Made by a program: the position numbers and the translations under genes | Part shown: one piece after another, positions 15,504 through 23,540 of the stretch | Layout of the letters: each line of letters begins with the position of its first letter | Position numbering within the stretch: the stretch's first letter is position 1 | The notes under the pieces: generated by a model | Database searches by the model: none | Seen by the model: only the letters and a program-made list of their open reading frames with translations | Told to the model about the DNA's origin: nothing | From: CAZWDL01 sp964632995 | Lineage (GTDB): Bacteria > Bacteroidota > Bacteroidia > Chitinophagales > Saprospiraceae | Direction: 5' to 3' | DNA: 23,830 nt | Assembly: GCA_964632995.1 (NCBI GenBank) | Contig: CAZWDL010000112.1 | Coordinates: forward strand, 1 to 23,830

Positions 15504-15511
15504 CAAAAATA
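15504..15511 (-). promoter_or_regulatory. -7 promoter box of the PBP gene
   Basis: Minus-strand TATTTTTG is an exact TAnnTTTG match. A transcript would start near 15498 and have a leader of about 125 nt. No TTG is found at -33. The gap 15373-15620 has no other feature I can support. Confidence 0.4.
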
Positions 15512-15620
15512 AGTCAAATTCGTATAAAATGCGCCCCTTTTTAAAATAAATTGTTTTAAAATCGCTTTAATATCTGGAACCCTTCCTGCGTTTTCTACGT
15601 TTAAAGAAAAATACCGTTCC

Positions 15621-15797
15621 ATGCCACTATTCAAAATATTCCCTAAAAGTCAGGCGCTGCAATGGCTGTTTGAACGACCCTTTCTCAACTATTCCTTTTT
15701 CCCTAAGGAAGAATCGCAGGATCCGACTGCCGAAACCCGGGAGTTTTCCAATCAGATCCTTAAAGGCATTTTTGAACGGCCCAATCAGCGTTGCTGA
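15621..15797 (+). CDS. Possible 58-residue protein, unknown
   Basis: The frame runs from ATG 15621 to TGA 15795-15797. The sequence is MPLFKIFPKSQALQWLFERP through FLNYSFFPKEESQDPTAETR to EFSNQILKGIFERPNQRC. It is rich in Phe, Gln and Lys, with no signal peptide or membrane helix, and has an internal echo (LFERPF / IFERPN). A weak -7-like TACGTTTA lies at 15596-15603. The codon choice looks coding (varied third positions, few rare codons), and a hairpin at 15803-15834 follows the stop. It converges with mnmG. I know no homologue, so it may be spurious or specific to a narrow lineage. Confidence 0.3.
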   Translation: MPLFKIFPKSQALQWLFERPFLNYSFFPKEESQDPTAETREFSNQILKGIFERPNQRC

Positions 15798-15802
15798 GCA
15801 GG

Positions 15803-15834
15803 AAAGGATTGAATGTTTAATCCTCCAATCCTTT
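15803..15834. terminator. Hairpin between convergent 58-aa ORF and mnmG
   Basis: AAAGGATTG (15803-15811) and CAATCCTTT (15826-15834) are perfect reverse complements with a 14-nt loop. Extra GCAGG/CCTGC pairing lies outside a 2-nt bulge and reaches into the mnmG stop region. There is no long T-run, but its place between convergent stops suggests a bidirectional terminator. Confidence 0.45.
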
Positions 15835-17700
15835 CTACCTGCCCATATGCACCAGCAATACTGAAATATCCGCCGGGGATACGCCGCTGATACGGCTGGC
15901 CTGACCGATGGTTTGCGGACGCATGTGGGCGAGTTTCTCGCGGGCTTCGTTGGAGAGGGAGCGGAGCCGGCGGTAGTCGAAGTCCTCGCTCAGGCGCACT
16001 TCTTCCAGGCGATTCATCTTATCCACCATCTCTTTTTCCTTCTTGATATAGCCCTCGTACTTCATATTGATCTCGGCCAGATCGATGAATTCCTGATCGT
16101 ACCCGTCCAGGAAATTATTGAGTTGCGGCAGCACCGGTCGCAGGCCTGTGATGTCGACTTGGGGACGCAGCAGTACGCCGTGCAGTTTGACCTTCTGCTT
16201 CAGGGGCGCGCTGCCGGTGCTTTCCAGAAACCCATTGACCTGATTGGGATCGACACTAAGGTTGCGCACGAATTTTTCGATGGCTTCGGCAGCATCGGAT
16301 TTGGCCCGTACCCGCTCCATGCGCGCTTCGAGTCCCCGCATGCCGATTTTTTCGGCCAGGGGGGTAAGGCGCAGGTCGGCATTGTCCTGCCGCAGCAGGA
16401 TGCGGTATTCGGCGCGGGAGGTGAACATGCGGTAGGGCTCCTTGGTACCCTTGTTGACAAGATCATCGATCAGCACCCCGATGTAGCCGTCGCTGCGACG
16501 CACGATGAAGGGCTCCTCCTCACGGATGGCCAGGTGAGCGTTGATACCCGCCATCAGGCCCTGGCAGCCGGCTTCTTCGTAGCCCGTAGTGCCGTTGATC
16601 TGACCGGCGAAGAAGAGGTTTTTGACCAGTTTGGTTTCCAGCGACAGCTTTAGCTGCGTCGGTGGAAAGAAATCGTATTCTATGGCGTAGCCGGGGCGGA
16701 ACATCTTCATATTTTCGAAACCGGCCACCTGGCGCAGCGCTTTGTACTGCACATCTTCGGGCAACGAGCTGGAGAACCCGTTGACATACACCTCACAGGT
16801 ATCCCAGCCTTCCGGTTCGACGAAGAGCTGATGCCGCTCACGCTCGGCGAAGCGGTCTATCTTATCTTCGATGGAGGGGCAGTAACGGGGGCCAAGTCCC
16901 TGAATACGCCCGTTAAACATAGGGGAGCGGTCAAAGCCCGTCCGTAGCGAGTCGTGGACTTCCTGGCTGGTATACGTAATGTGACAGGGCAACTGCCGTT
17001 CCAGCCTGGGCGTATCGGTATAGGAAAATCCGGAAGGATCTTCATCCCCCGGCTGCTCATCCATCCGGCTGTAGTCGAGCGTACGGCCGTCGACGCGGGG
17101 CGGCGTGCCCGTCTTCATACGGCCCGACTCGAAGCCCAGTTCCACCAGTTGCTCGGTGATACCTTTGGCGGCGCGTTCGCCGGCGCGACCGCCGCCAAAC
17201 TGCTTCTCCCCTATATGGATAATGCCGTTGAGGAAGGTGCCGTTGGTCAGCACCACGCTTTTGCCTTCGATCTCCAGCCCCATGCCGGTGCGCACGCCTT
17301 TGACCACCCCGTTTTTAACGACGATGCCTGTGATCATCTCCTGCCAGAAATCAATATTGGGATGCTCCTCCAGCATGATGCGCCACTTGCGGGCGAAAAG
17401 CTGCCGGTCGCTTTGCGCCCTCGGGCTCCACATGGCCGGCCCCTTCGAGCGGTTCAGCATGCGAAACTGCAGCATGGTGTGATCGGTAACGATCCCCGAA
17501 TAGCCGCCCAGGGCGTCGATCTCGCGCACGATCTGCCCTTTGGCCACCCCACCCATGGCGGGGTTGCAGGACATCTGGGCGATCGTGTTCATATTCATCG
17601 TCGCCAGCATGACCTTCGATCCCATATTGGCGGCAGCCACCGCGGCTTCACAGCCGGAATGACCGGCGCCTACTATTATGACGTCGTATGTTGGAAACAC
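15835..17700 (-). CDS. mnmG: tRNA uridine-5-carboxymethylaminomethyl modification enzyme MnmG (GidA)
   Basis: An FAD- and folate-dependent cytoplasmic enzyme that acts with MnmE to install the carboxymethylaminomethyl group on U34 of certain tRNAs. It is 621 residues, the usual size. The N-terminal Rossmann motif is DVIIVGAGHSGCEAA (residues 6-20). The two family signatures are present as LGPRYCPSIEDK and FFAGQINGTTGYEEAGCQGLMAGINA. The C-terminal helical domain for MnmE contact ends IGQASRISGVSPADISVLLVHMGR. The start codon is GTG at 17700: an in-frame stop lies five codons upstream and no ATG is near the family start. A -7 box at 17908-17915 gives a ~200-nt leader that contains an inverted repeat of 7-bp words. 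No mnmE is nearby. Confidence 0.96.
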   Translation of the reverse strand: MFPTYDVIIVGAGHSGCEAAVAAANMGSKVMLATMNMNTIAQMSCNPAMGGVAKGQIVREIDALGGYSGIVTDHTMLQFRMLNRSKGPAMWSPRAQSDRQLFARKWRIMLEEHPNIDFWQEMITGIVVKNGVVKGVRTGMGLEIEGKSVVLTNGTFLNGIIHIGEKQFGGGRAGERAAKGITEQLVELGFESGRMKTGTPPRVDGRTLDYSRMDEQPGDEDPSGFSYTDTPRLERQLPCHITYTSQEVHDSLRTGFDRSPMFNGRIQGLGPRYCPSIEDKIDRFAERERHQLFVEPEGWDTCEVYVNGFSSSLPEDVQYKALRQVAGFENMKMFRPGYAIEYDFFPPTQLKLSLETKLVKNLFFAGQINGTTGYEEAGCQGLMAGINAHLAIREEEPFIVRRSDGYIGVLIDDLVNKGTKEPYRMFTSRAEYRILLRQDNADLRLTPLAEKIGMRGLEARMERVRAKSDAAEAIEKFVRNLSVDPNQVNGFLESTGSAPLKQKVKLHGVLLRPQVDITGLRPVLPQLNNFLDGYDQEFIDLAEINMKYEGYIKKEKEMVDKMNRLEEVRLSEDFDYRRLRSLSNEAREKLAHMRPQTIGQASRISGVSPADISVLLVHMGR

Positions 17701-17740
17701 TGTGTGTCGGTTTTACAACTTAAAATTTGGTTATACTATG

Positions 17741-17896
17741 GATGTCAGATACCAGATTATCAGATGCCAGACCTTACCCCGAAACTCAAAGTATTCCGGA
17801 TGTCTTAGCTTCCATCTTTTCCGGACAGTTTATTTCGGTATTTCTCCGGCAATCGAAGGTGAACGACCCGGCGTCTGACGTCTGATTTCTGAAATC
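17741..17896. repeat. Inverted arrays of 7-bp words in the mnmG leader (element ii)
   Basis: The left array (17741-17773) has CAGA words at spacings 7, 8 and 7 (TCAGATA, CCAGATT, ATCAGATG, CCAGACC). The right array (17871-17896) has CTGA words at spacings 7 and 7 (GTCTGAC, GTCTGAT, TTCTGAA). The arrays are imperfect reverse complements, so about 25 bp could pair across a ~97-bp loop. Both arms lie between the predicted mnmG promoter (17908-17915) and its GTG start, so the structure would be transcribed. Confidence 0.55.
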
Positions 17897-17907
17897 AAAA
17901 TTTGGTG

Positions 17908-17915
17908 CAAAAGTA
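17908..17915 (-). promoter_or_regulatory. -7 promoter box of mnmG
   Basis: Minus-strand TACTTTTG is an exact TAnnTTTG match, immediately preceded by a near copy (TACTTTTTG, 17924-17916). It predicts a start near 17902 and a ~200-nt leader. No TTG is found at the -33 position. Confidence 0.4.
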
Positions 17916-18037
17916 CAAAAAGTACCTGGTATTCAGTGAAAGACAAACACCGCTGGGCGGAAAATCGTTCGAATGGAGAATTTGGAAGCCCATATAGCTA
18001 CAGATGTGGATTGTATGCGTAATTGACAATTTTTCCC

Positions 18038-18045
18038 CATCTTTG
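18038..18045 (+). promoter_or_regulatory. Possible -7 box of the radical SAM gene
   Basis: CATCTTTG matches TAnnTTTG except for the first base. It would start transcription near 18051, about 20 nt before the ATG at 18072. TTG triplets at 18011 and 18023 are not at the standard 19-20 bp spacing. Confidence 0.3.
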
Positions 18046-18071
18046 CATTTCTATCTAAAAAACAGGCATTT

Positions 18072-19373
18072 ATGGCATCTCAGGCAAGTCCTTTCCTCCT
18101 CTATTCCGACGGTGAAGGCAACGTGTACGAAGACACCTCGCTTTACGCGCCCGGCCGCAGCGGCCATTACGTGTACCCCGTGCCGGAGGAAGACTGGATC
18201 TCTCTGCCCAACGGCGGCTCCCTCTACGAGTTGCCCGGCCGGGTAGGCATCGGCATCGACGTGGAGACGGGAGAGATGCGCTACTGCGACAAGGGCTACG
18301 CCGTAGCTGCCTTCATCCCGCCTGCACACACCGGTCTCTGGCTGGCCGCCTACGACAAAACAGAGGAAGACGCTCCAACCCTGCCCCTGTTCTGCTACAC
18401 CGCCGTGGGCTGGAAAGACGGACGCTTCTACGTTACCGCCCGGCGGGTGGAAGAAGATATCCGCCAGGAGTGCGACGGCTTTGATCAACTGGAAATCAAC
18501 AAGGGTATCGCGGAGCTGATAAGTGCCTACCCCGATAACCGCCTGGTGGCGCATCTGGCCGACAACTGCGCGCTGCGCTACAACTGTCCGGCCGCCCGTA
18601 ACTTCTTTATGGGCCGCTGGGAATGCCCGGTGCCCAGCTCGCCGGCCTGTAACTCCAACTGTATCGGCTGTATCTCCTTTCAGCCGGAAGAGGAAGGCAT
18701 CGTCTCCACGCAAGACCGGCTGACCTTCCGGCCCAGCGTGGAAGAGATCGTAGAGTTTACCGTGCCCCATCTGGAAACGGCCGCCTACCCTATCATCAGC
18801 TTCGGACAGGGCTGCGAGGGTGAACCGCTGCTGATGTGGGAAACCATCCGCGATGCGATCATCGAAATCCGCAAGTTTACCGATAAGGGCTCCATCAACA
18901 TCAATACCAACGGCAGCAAACCCGACGCCGTCGACGCCCTCTGCCGCGCCGGGCTCAATAGCATCCGCGTCAGCCTCAATTCGGTGCGCAAAGATATTTA
19001 CACTAATTACTACCTTCCCAATAATTACGACTTCGAAGACATCATCGAGAGTATCCGTGTCGTCAACCGCCACGGTGGCTGGACCAGCATCAACTACTTC
19101 GTCTTCCCCGGCATGACCGACAGCATTGAGGAATACGAAGCCCTGCGCGAAATCATCCGCGATACCGGCCTGAACATGATACAGTGGCGCAACTTCAACA
19201 TCGATCCCGACTGGTACCTGGAACGCATCGGCGTGGAAGAAACCGGCGACTTCCTGGGCGTCAGCCAGCTCATGGAACTGCTCCGCGATGAATTTCCCGA
19301 TCTCAAATACGGATACTTCAACCCACCGATGGAACGCATCCGGGGGGATTATGAGGCGGACTTTGCACAGTAG
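18072..19373 (+). CDS. Uncharacterised radical SAM protein
   Basis: A 433-residue cytoplasmic protein. The radical SAM cluster motif CNSNCIGC (Cys193, Cys197, Cys200, spacing CxxxCxxC) opens a TIM-barrel-like C-terminal domain. FGQGCEGEPLL (residues 244-254) stands in the GGEP position, followed by ININTNGSKPDAVDALCRAGLNSIRVSLNS, the usual barrel strands. The N-terminal ~160 residues form a separate domain I do not recognise. Three more cysteines (Cys166, Cys172, Cys185) just before the SAM motif could bind a second cluster or form a disulfide; this is inference. Cys248 sits next to the GEP motif. No precursor peptide, partner or cofactor gene is adjacent, so the substrate is unknown. It is divergent from mnmG, and a repeat element starts 4 bp after its stop. 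Confidence 0.85.
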   Translation: MASQASPFLLYSDGEGNVYEDTSLYAPGRSGHYVYPVPEEDWISLPNGGSLYELPGRVGIGIDVETGEMRYCDKGYAVAAFIPPAHTGLWLAAYDKTEEDAPTLPLFCYTAVGWKDGRFYVTARRVEEDIRQECDGFDQLEINKGIAELISAYPDNRLVAHLADNCALRYNCPAARNFFMGRWECPVPSSPACNSNCIGCISFQPEEEGIVSTQDRLTFRPSVEEIVEFTVPHLETAAYPIISFGQGCEGEPLLMWETIRDAIIEIRKFTDKGSININTNGSKPDAVDALCRAGLNSIRVSLNSVRKDIYTNYYLPNNYDFEDIIESIRVVNRHGGWTSINYFVFPGMTDSIEEYEALREIIRDTGLNMIQWRNFNIDPDWYLERIGVEETGDFLGVSQLMELLRDEFPDLKYGYFNPPMERIRGDYEADFAQ

Positions 19374-19377
19374 TGCT

Positions 19378-19488
19378 AAGTCGGAAAGCGGAAAGCGGAA
19401 GGTTTATCCCGTGGAATAGTCGCTTCGCGAATTCCACGGGGTTTACCCGCCCATCCCGCTTCGCGTCCTGGGCAGGCAGAAAGCGGAA
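19378..19488. repeat. Period-7 word element with two hairpins (element iii)
   Basis: 7-mers AAGTCGG, AAAGCGG and AAAGCGG (19378-19398) start 4 bp after the radical SAM stop. A perfect 10-bp hairpin CCCGTGGAAT (19408-19417) / ATTCCACGGG (19431-19440) follows, with CGCTTCGCG in its loop. Next is GCCCA (19449-19453) / TGGGC (19469-19473), again around CGCTTCGCG. The word AAAGCGGAA returns at 19480-19488 in the same orientation. The first hairpin may also terminate the radical SAM transcript, though no T-run follows. Confidence 0.65.
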
Positions 19489-19624
19489 TCTCCTCCAACT
19501 CGACAAACTTTTGACGGCATCCTCTACTACACTTCGGGTATAATCAGGGCACCGGCAACCATTTCTCCGTCTTCTTAAACTTTTTTTGTACCTTCCTTCC
19601 GAAATAGCACTTTCTTCCCCGCAA

Positions 19625-19716
19625 GCTTCCTCACACCCGGTTCTGCCAGAACTGCTGTCCTCGTTCGTGGTCACTTTCAGACTGTCGGGCTTCCTCACAC
19701 CCGGTTCTGCCAGAAC
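19625..19716. repeat. Two exact 28-bp direct repeats, 36 bp apart
   Basis: The copies at 19625-19652 and 19689-19716 are identical over 28 bp (start GCTTCCTCACACC, end TGCCAGAAC). Each contains the dyad GTTCTG-C-CAGAAC; in the second copy it extends to GGTTCTG-C-CAGAACC. They lie 51-143 bp upstream of the hydrolase start at 19768. The rest of the 394-bp gap 19374-19767, apart from element iii, shows no gene or clear promoter. The geometry resembles a one-spacer CRISPR but no cas gene is present. Confidence 0.8.
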
Positions 19717-19767
19717 CCTTATTCCTCTATTACATCAGTAACATTTTATACCCTTAAGTACCAAATT

Positions 19768-21189
19768 ATGAAACACTTCCTACTCGTATTGATCTCTGCC
19801 ATCCTTTTACCTTTTCAATCCAGTGCTCAGAACTTAGTCTCCAGTGAATTCCTCGAATCTCTTTCCCGCGATTCGCTGATCAGTCGCTTCGGCTCCTTTA
19901 TTCAAAACGGGGTGGAATTGTACCGGATCACCTATACCACCCCGGACATTCAGGGTCAGACGGACACCGTCTCCGGTCTGGTTGTACTACCGCAAGCGCT
20001 GGGCGGCACCCGGCCACTGGTCATCTACCAGCACGGCACCATTAATGATCGCGACAGCGTACCCTCCCAGCAGTCGGAAGAGGCTCAGATTCCCATCGTC
20101 TATGCAGCCGTCGGCGGGGTGGCTATAGCACCTGATTACCTGGGCTTCGGCGCCTCGCAAGGTTTTCATCCCTACCTGCACGCTGAAACGGAAGCATCGG
20201 CAGGAATAGACATGATTTTTGCCATGAACGATTTTTTGGAAGACAGCGATTTTGCGCTCAACGACCAGCTCTTTATCGCCGGCTACTCCCAGGGCGGGCA
20301 CGCCGCCGCCGCCCTGTACCGCACCATTCAGGAGGACTACAGCGACGTGTTGCCGGTGACGGCCGCCGCGCTGATGTCCGGTCCATACGATTTATTCGGT
20401 GTCACCAAAGACCGCGTACTGAACGGCGAGCCTTACTTTTTCCCCGGCTTTGTCGTAAACCTCTTTCTATCCTATAATATGGTGTACGAGCTGTACGACT
20501 CGATCTCGAGGATCTTCAAAAGCCCCTACGATCAGGTGGCGGAGGATTTTTTTAATGAAAAATTTGACTTCCGCGCCATGAATGACTCTCTGCTGGTGCT
20601 CCTCGACCAGGAGGCCGGTGGCGCATTCCCGGCGTTCATGTTCCAGGACAGCATCCTGCAGATCCTGACCGACCGCACACCGCATCCCATCAACGACGCC
20701 ATCGCCGCCAACGATTTATACGACTGGGCCCCACAATCCCCCACCCGCTTCTTCTACTGCCAGGCCGACGACCGCGTTCCCATTCGCAACAGCATCGTGG
20801 CCGATTCGATGATGAACGAAAACGGCGCCCCGGACGTATCCCGGCTGGATGTGGATACAGAAGCCGACCATGTAGAATGCGTCGAACCGGCCATCACCGC
20901 CTCCCTGCTCTTTTTCAGCCAGTTTATCGTCACGGATGTACCGGAGCTGGCCGGGGCCGGTCCGCTGCGCCTCTACCCCAATCCCGCCGCCGGGCAGGTG
21001 CGGCTGGAAGGCCTGTCGGGCACAGGATGGGTGGAGCTGTTTGGTATGAATGGCCAACTTATACAACGCATCCCCGTGGATGCCGAGCAGCTCGATATTC
21101 CCCTGCATCAGCTGCCCGCGGGGATTTACGCCTTGCGCAGGGTAGGCGGGGAAAGAGCCTGGAGCCGAAGGTTGGTGGTGGAGCGGTAG
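19768..21189 (+). CDS. Secreted alpha/beta hydrolase with T9SS sorting domain
   Basis: A 473-residue exported esterase/lipase-like enzyme. Residues 1-20 are a signal peptide (cut after SSA-QN). The hydrolase domain (about 45-390) has IYQHGT (oxyanion region), the nucleophile elbow AGYSQGGHAA (Ser174), QADDRVP (Asp334/335) and EADHVECV (His368): a full Ser-Asp-His triad. Residues about 399-473 are a type IX secretion C-terminal sorting domain (LRLYPNPAAGQVRLEGL, then ELFGMNGQLIQ, LPAGIYALRR, RRLVVER). It should therefore pass to the cell surface or medium through the type IX system. The overall form is like the secretory lipase / prolyl-oligopeptidase-like group with a lid near 215-310. The substrate is unknown. 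It is monocistronic, with 28-bp repeats upstream and an inverted repeat downstream. Confidence 0.9.
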   Translation: MKHFLLVLISAILLPFQSSAQNLVSSEFLESLSRDSLISRFGSFIQNGVELYRITYTTPDIQGQTDTVSGLVVLPQALGGTRPLVIYQHGTINDRDSVPSQQSEEAQIPIVYAAVGGVAIAPDYLGFGASQGFHPYLHAETEASAGIDMIFAMNDFLEDSDFALNDQLFIAGYSQGGHAAAALYRTIQEDYSDVLPVTAAALMSGPYDLFGVTKDRVLNGEPYFFPGFVVNLFLSYNMVYELYDSISRIFKSPYDQVAEDFFNEKFDFRAMNDSLLVLLDQEAGGAFPAFMFQDSILQILTDRTPHPINDAIAANDLYDWAPQSPTRFFYCQADDRVPIRNSIVADSMMNENGAPDVSRLDVDTEADHVECVEPAITASLLFFSQFIVTDVPELAGAGPLRLYPNPAAGQVRLEGLSGTGWVELFGMNGQLIQRIPVDAEQLDIPLHQLPAGIYALRRVGGERAWSRRLVVER

Positions 21190-21224
21190 AAACGGGTATT
21201 AAACGTGATTTAGGCATGGAAAAC

Positions 21225-21314
21225 TTCATCTGTTCTGCTGTATTGCGGTTCTGACTTTAAACTCAAAGTTTGAAACCGCAGAACAGACGAACAGATGAAT
21301 GTAGAACCGCAGAA
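21225..21314. repeat. Inverted repeat of period-8 words (element iv)
   Basis: The left arm (21225-21251) and right arm (21272-21299) are imperfect reverse complements. They share an exact 11-bp outer match (TTCATCTGTTC / GAACAGATGAA) and an inner CGGTT/AACCG match, across a ~20-bp loop. The right side reads as 8-mers GCAGAACA, GACGAACA, GATGAATG, TAGAACCG, CAGAAG. AACCGCAGAA occurs at both 21274-21283 and 21305-21314. It lies in the convergent gap between the hydrolase (stop 21189) and psuG (stop 21330) and could act as a terminator. Confidence 0.6.
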
Positions 21315-21329
21315 GTAGGGTGAACCTCG

Positions 21330-22256
<927 letters not shown>

Positions 22257-22274
22257 GGAGAGAAATGTTTATTA

Positions 22275-22474
22275 TTGAGTTTAGAAGTTTAGTCGCCGGC
22301 CACTTCGTAGCCGCTGGTTTAGTTTAGGCGGCATGCCCGGTTTACCGGAACGGAATTCTAGATTCAGCTATGCCAAACCGGGGCTTTTCCCTGCTTAGTA
22401 TGCTTAACGCTGTCTCTCCCTAAACTCCTAAACCAGGGCCGACAGCGTCGGCCCGACTAAACTTCTAAACTCAA
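22275..22474. repeat. ~200-bp nested palindromic element (element v)
   Basis: The end arms 22275-22295 and 22454-22474 are perfect 21-bp reverse complements built from TTTAG words spaced 8 bp (TTGAGTTTAGAAGTTTAG, then TCG). Inside, CTGGTTTAG with TTTAGG (22314-22327) faces CCTAAAC and CTAAACCAG (22420-22436). At the centre, GCCCGGTTT (22334-22342) faces AAACCGGGGC (22375-22384). Local hairpins are GGCCACTTCGTAGCC (22298-22312) and GGGCCGAC/GTCGGCCC (22437-22455). It occupies nearly all of the divergent gap between psuG (start 22256) and the aldo/keto reductase (start 22503). Its left end resembles element i at 12666. Confidence 0.75.
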
Positions 22475-22502
22475 ATAAACGTAAAAACCAAAAGATATCA
22501 AC

Positions 22503-23474
22503 ATGCAATACAGAAGATTCGGCCGCACCGGCTGGCAGGTCAGCGAAATCGGTTACGGCATGTGGGGCATGGGCGGATGGACCGGCTCCGACGACGAGCA
22601 GTCTCTGCGCTCCCTACAACTGGCCGTCGACCTGGGCTGCAACTTTTTCGACACCGCCTGGGGCTACGGCGAAGGCAAAAGCGAAGCCCTCCTCGGCGAG
22701 CTGCTCCGCGCCAACCCGGACAAGAAACTGTACACGGCCACCAAAATTCCACCCAAAAATTTCCAGTGGCCCAGCAAGCGCGAACATACGCTGGAGGACA
22801 CCTTCCCGCCCGACCACATCGAGGAATACGTACATAAGAGCCTCCAAAATGCCGGCCTGGAATCCTACGACCTCATGCAGTTTCACACCTGGGAAGACTC
22901 CTGGCTGGAGGACGAGCGCTGGGTGCATGAGATGCGCGACCTGCAGGAGCAGGGCCTCTTCCACGCCATCGGCATCAGCATCAACCGCTGGGAGCCGTGG
23001 AATGGGGTGAAGGCCGTCAGAAGCGGACTGATCGATTCGGTACAGGTTATTTACAACATCTTTGACCAGAACCCGAAGGACGAGCTCTTTCCCGCTTGCC
23101 GGGAAAAGGACGTGGCGGTCATCGCCCGCGTCCCCTTTGACGAAGGCACCCTCACCGGCAAACTGACCAAAGACAGCACCTGGCCGGAAGACGACTGGCG
23201 CAGCACCTACTTCGTGCCGGAAAACCTCCACTCCAGCGTGGAACACGCCGACGCCCTCAAACCCCATGTCCCCGCCGAAATGACCATGGCGGAAATGGCC
23301 CTGCGCTTTATCCTCGGCAATCCGACGGTGAGCACCATCATCCCGGGTATGCGCAAAACGCCGCACGTGAAGATGAATATCGCCACCAGTGATAAAGGCC
23401 CGCTGAACGAAAAACTGATGCAGGAGCTGGAAAAACACCGCTGGGATAGGGAGCCGACAGAGTGGTCGCAGTGA
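22503..23474 (+). CDS. Aldo/keto reductase
   Basis: A cytoplasmic NADPH-dependent carbonyl reductase of 323 residues, a typical size. The barrel starts MQYRRFGRTGWQVSEIGYGMWGMGGW. The catalytic tetrad is complete: Asp50 and Tyr55 in FFDTAWGYGEG, Lys81 in TATKIPP, His128 in MQFHTW. The C-terminal cofactor loop is STIIPGMRKTPHVKMNIA, the pattern of the YghZ/AKR-general group. The substrate cannot be told. It is divergent from psuG. The start is ATG 22503, 28 bp right of the palindromic element. No -7 box was found, so its promoter may lie within the element. A period-7 array begins directly at its stop codon. Confidence 0.92.
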   Translation: MQYRRFGRTGWQVSEIGYGMWGMGGWTGSDDEQSLRSLQLAVDLGCNFFDTAWGYGEGKSEALLGELLRANPDKKLYTATKIPPKNFQWPSKREHTLEDTFPPDHIEEYVHKSLQNAGLESYDLMQFHTWEDSWLEDERWVHEMRDLQEQGLFHAIGISINRWEPWNGVKAVRSGLIDSVQVIYNIFDQNPKDELFPACREKDVAVIARVPFDEGTLTGKLTKDSTWPEDDWRSTYFVPENLHSSVEHADALKPHVPAEMTMAEMALRFILGNPTVSTIIPGMRKTPHVKMNIATSDKGPLNEKLMQELEKHRWDREPTEWSQ

Positions 23475-23509
23475 GGCTGGGGGCTGGATGCTGGATGCCT
23501 GACGCTAGC
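23475..23509. repeat. Period-7 tandem words after the aldo/keto reductase (element vi)
   Basis: Five consecutive 7-mers read GGCTGGG, GGCTGGA, TGCTGGA, TGCCTGA and CGCTAGC, beginning at the base after the TGA stop (23472-23474). It has the same period and position relative to a stop codon as element iii. Confidence 0.65.
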
Positions 23510-23540
23510 CTGGAATATTCCCTGGATAAGCCCAGCTAAG

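Noticed and set aside
18051..19073. 340-residue minus-strand frame opposite the radical SAM gene
   Set aside because: It is antisense to a gene with a clear radical SAM motif, and its composition is typical of a shadow frame.
19625..19716. CRISPR array
   Set aside because: Only two repeats and one spacer, no cas gene in the window, and repeats in a region already rich in dispersed intergenic elements. Listed as a direct repeat instead.
22614..23438. 274-residue minus-strand frame opposite the aldo/keto reductase
   Set aside because: It is antisense to a complete aldo/keto reductase with an intact catalytic tetrad.
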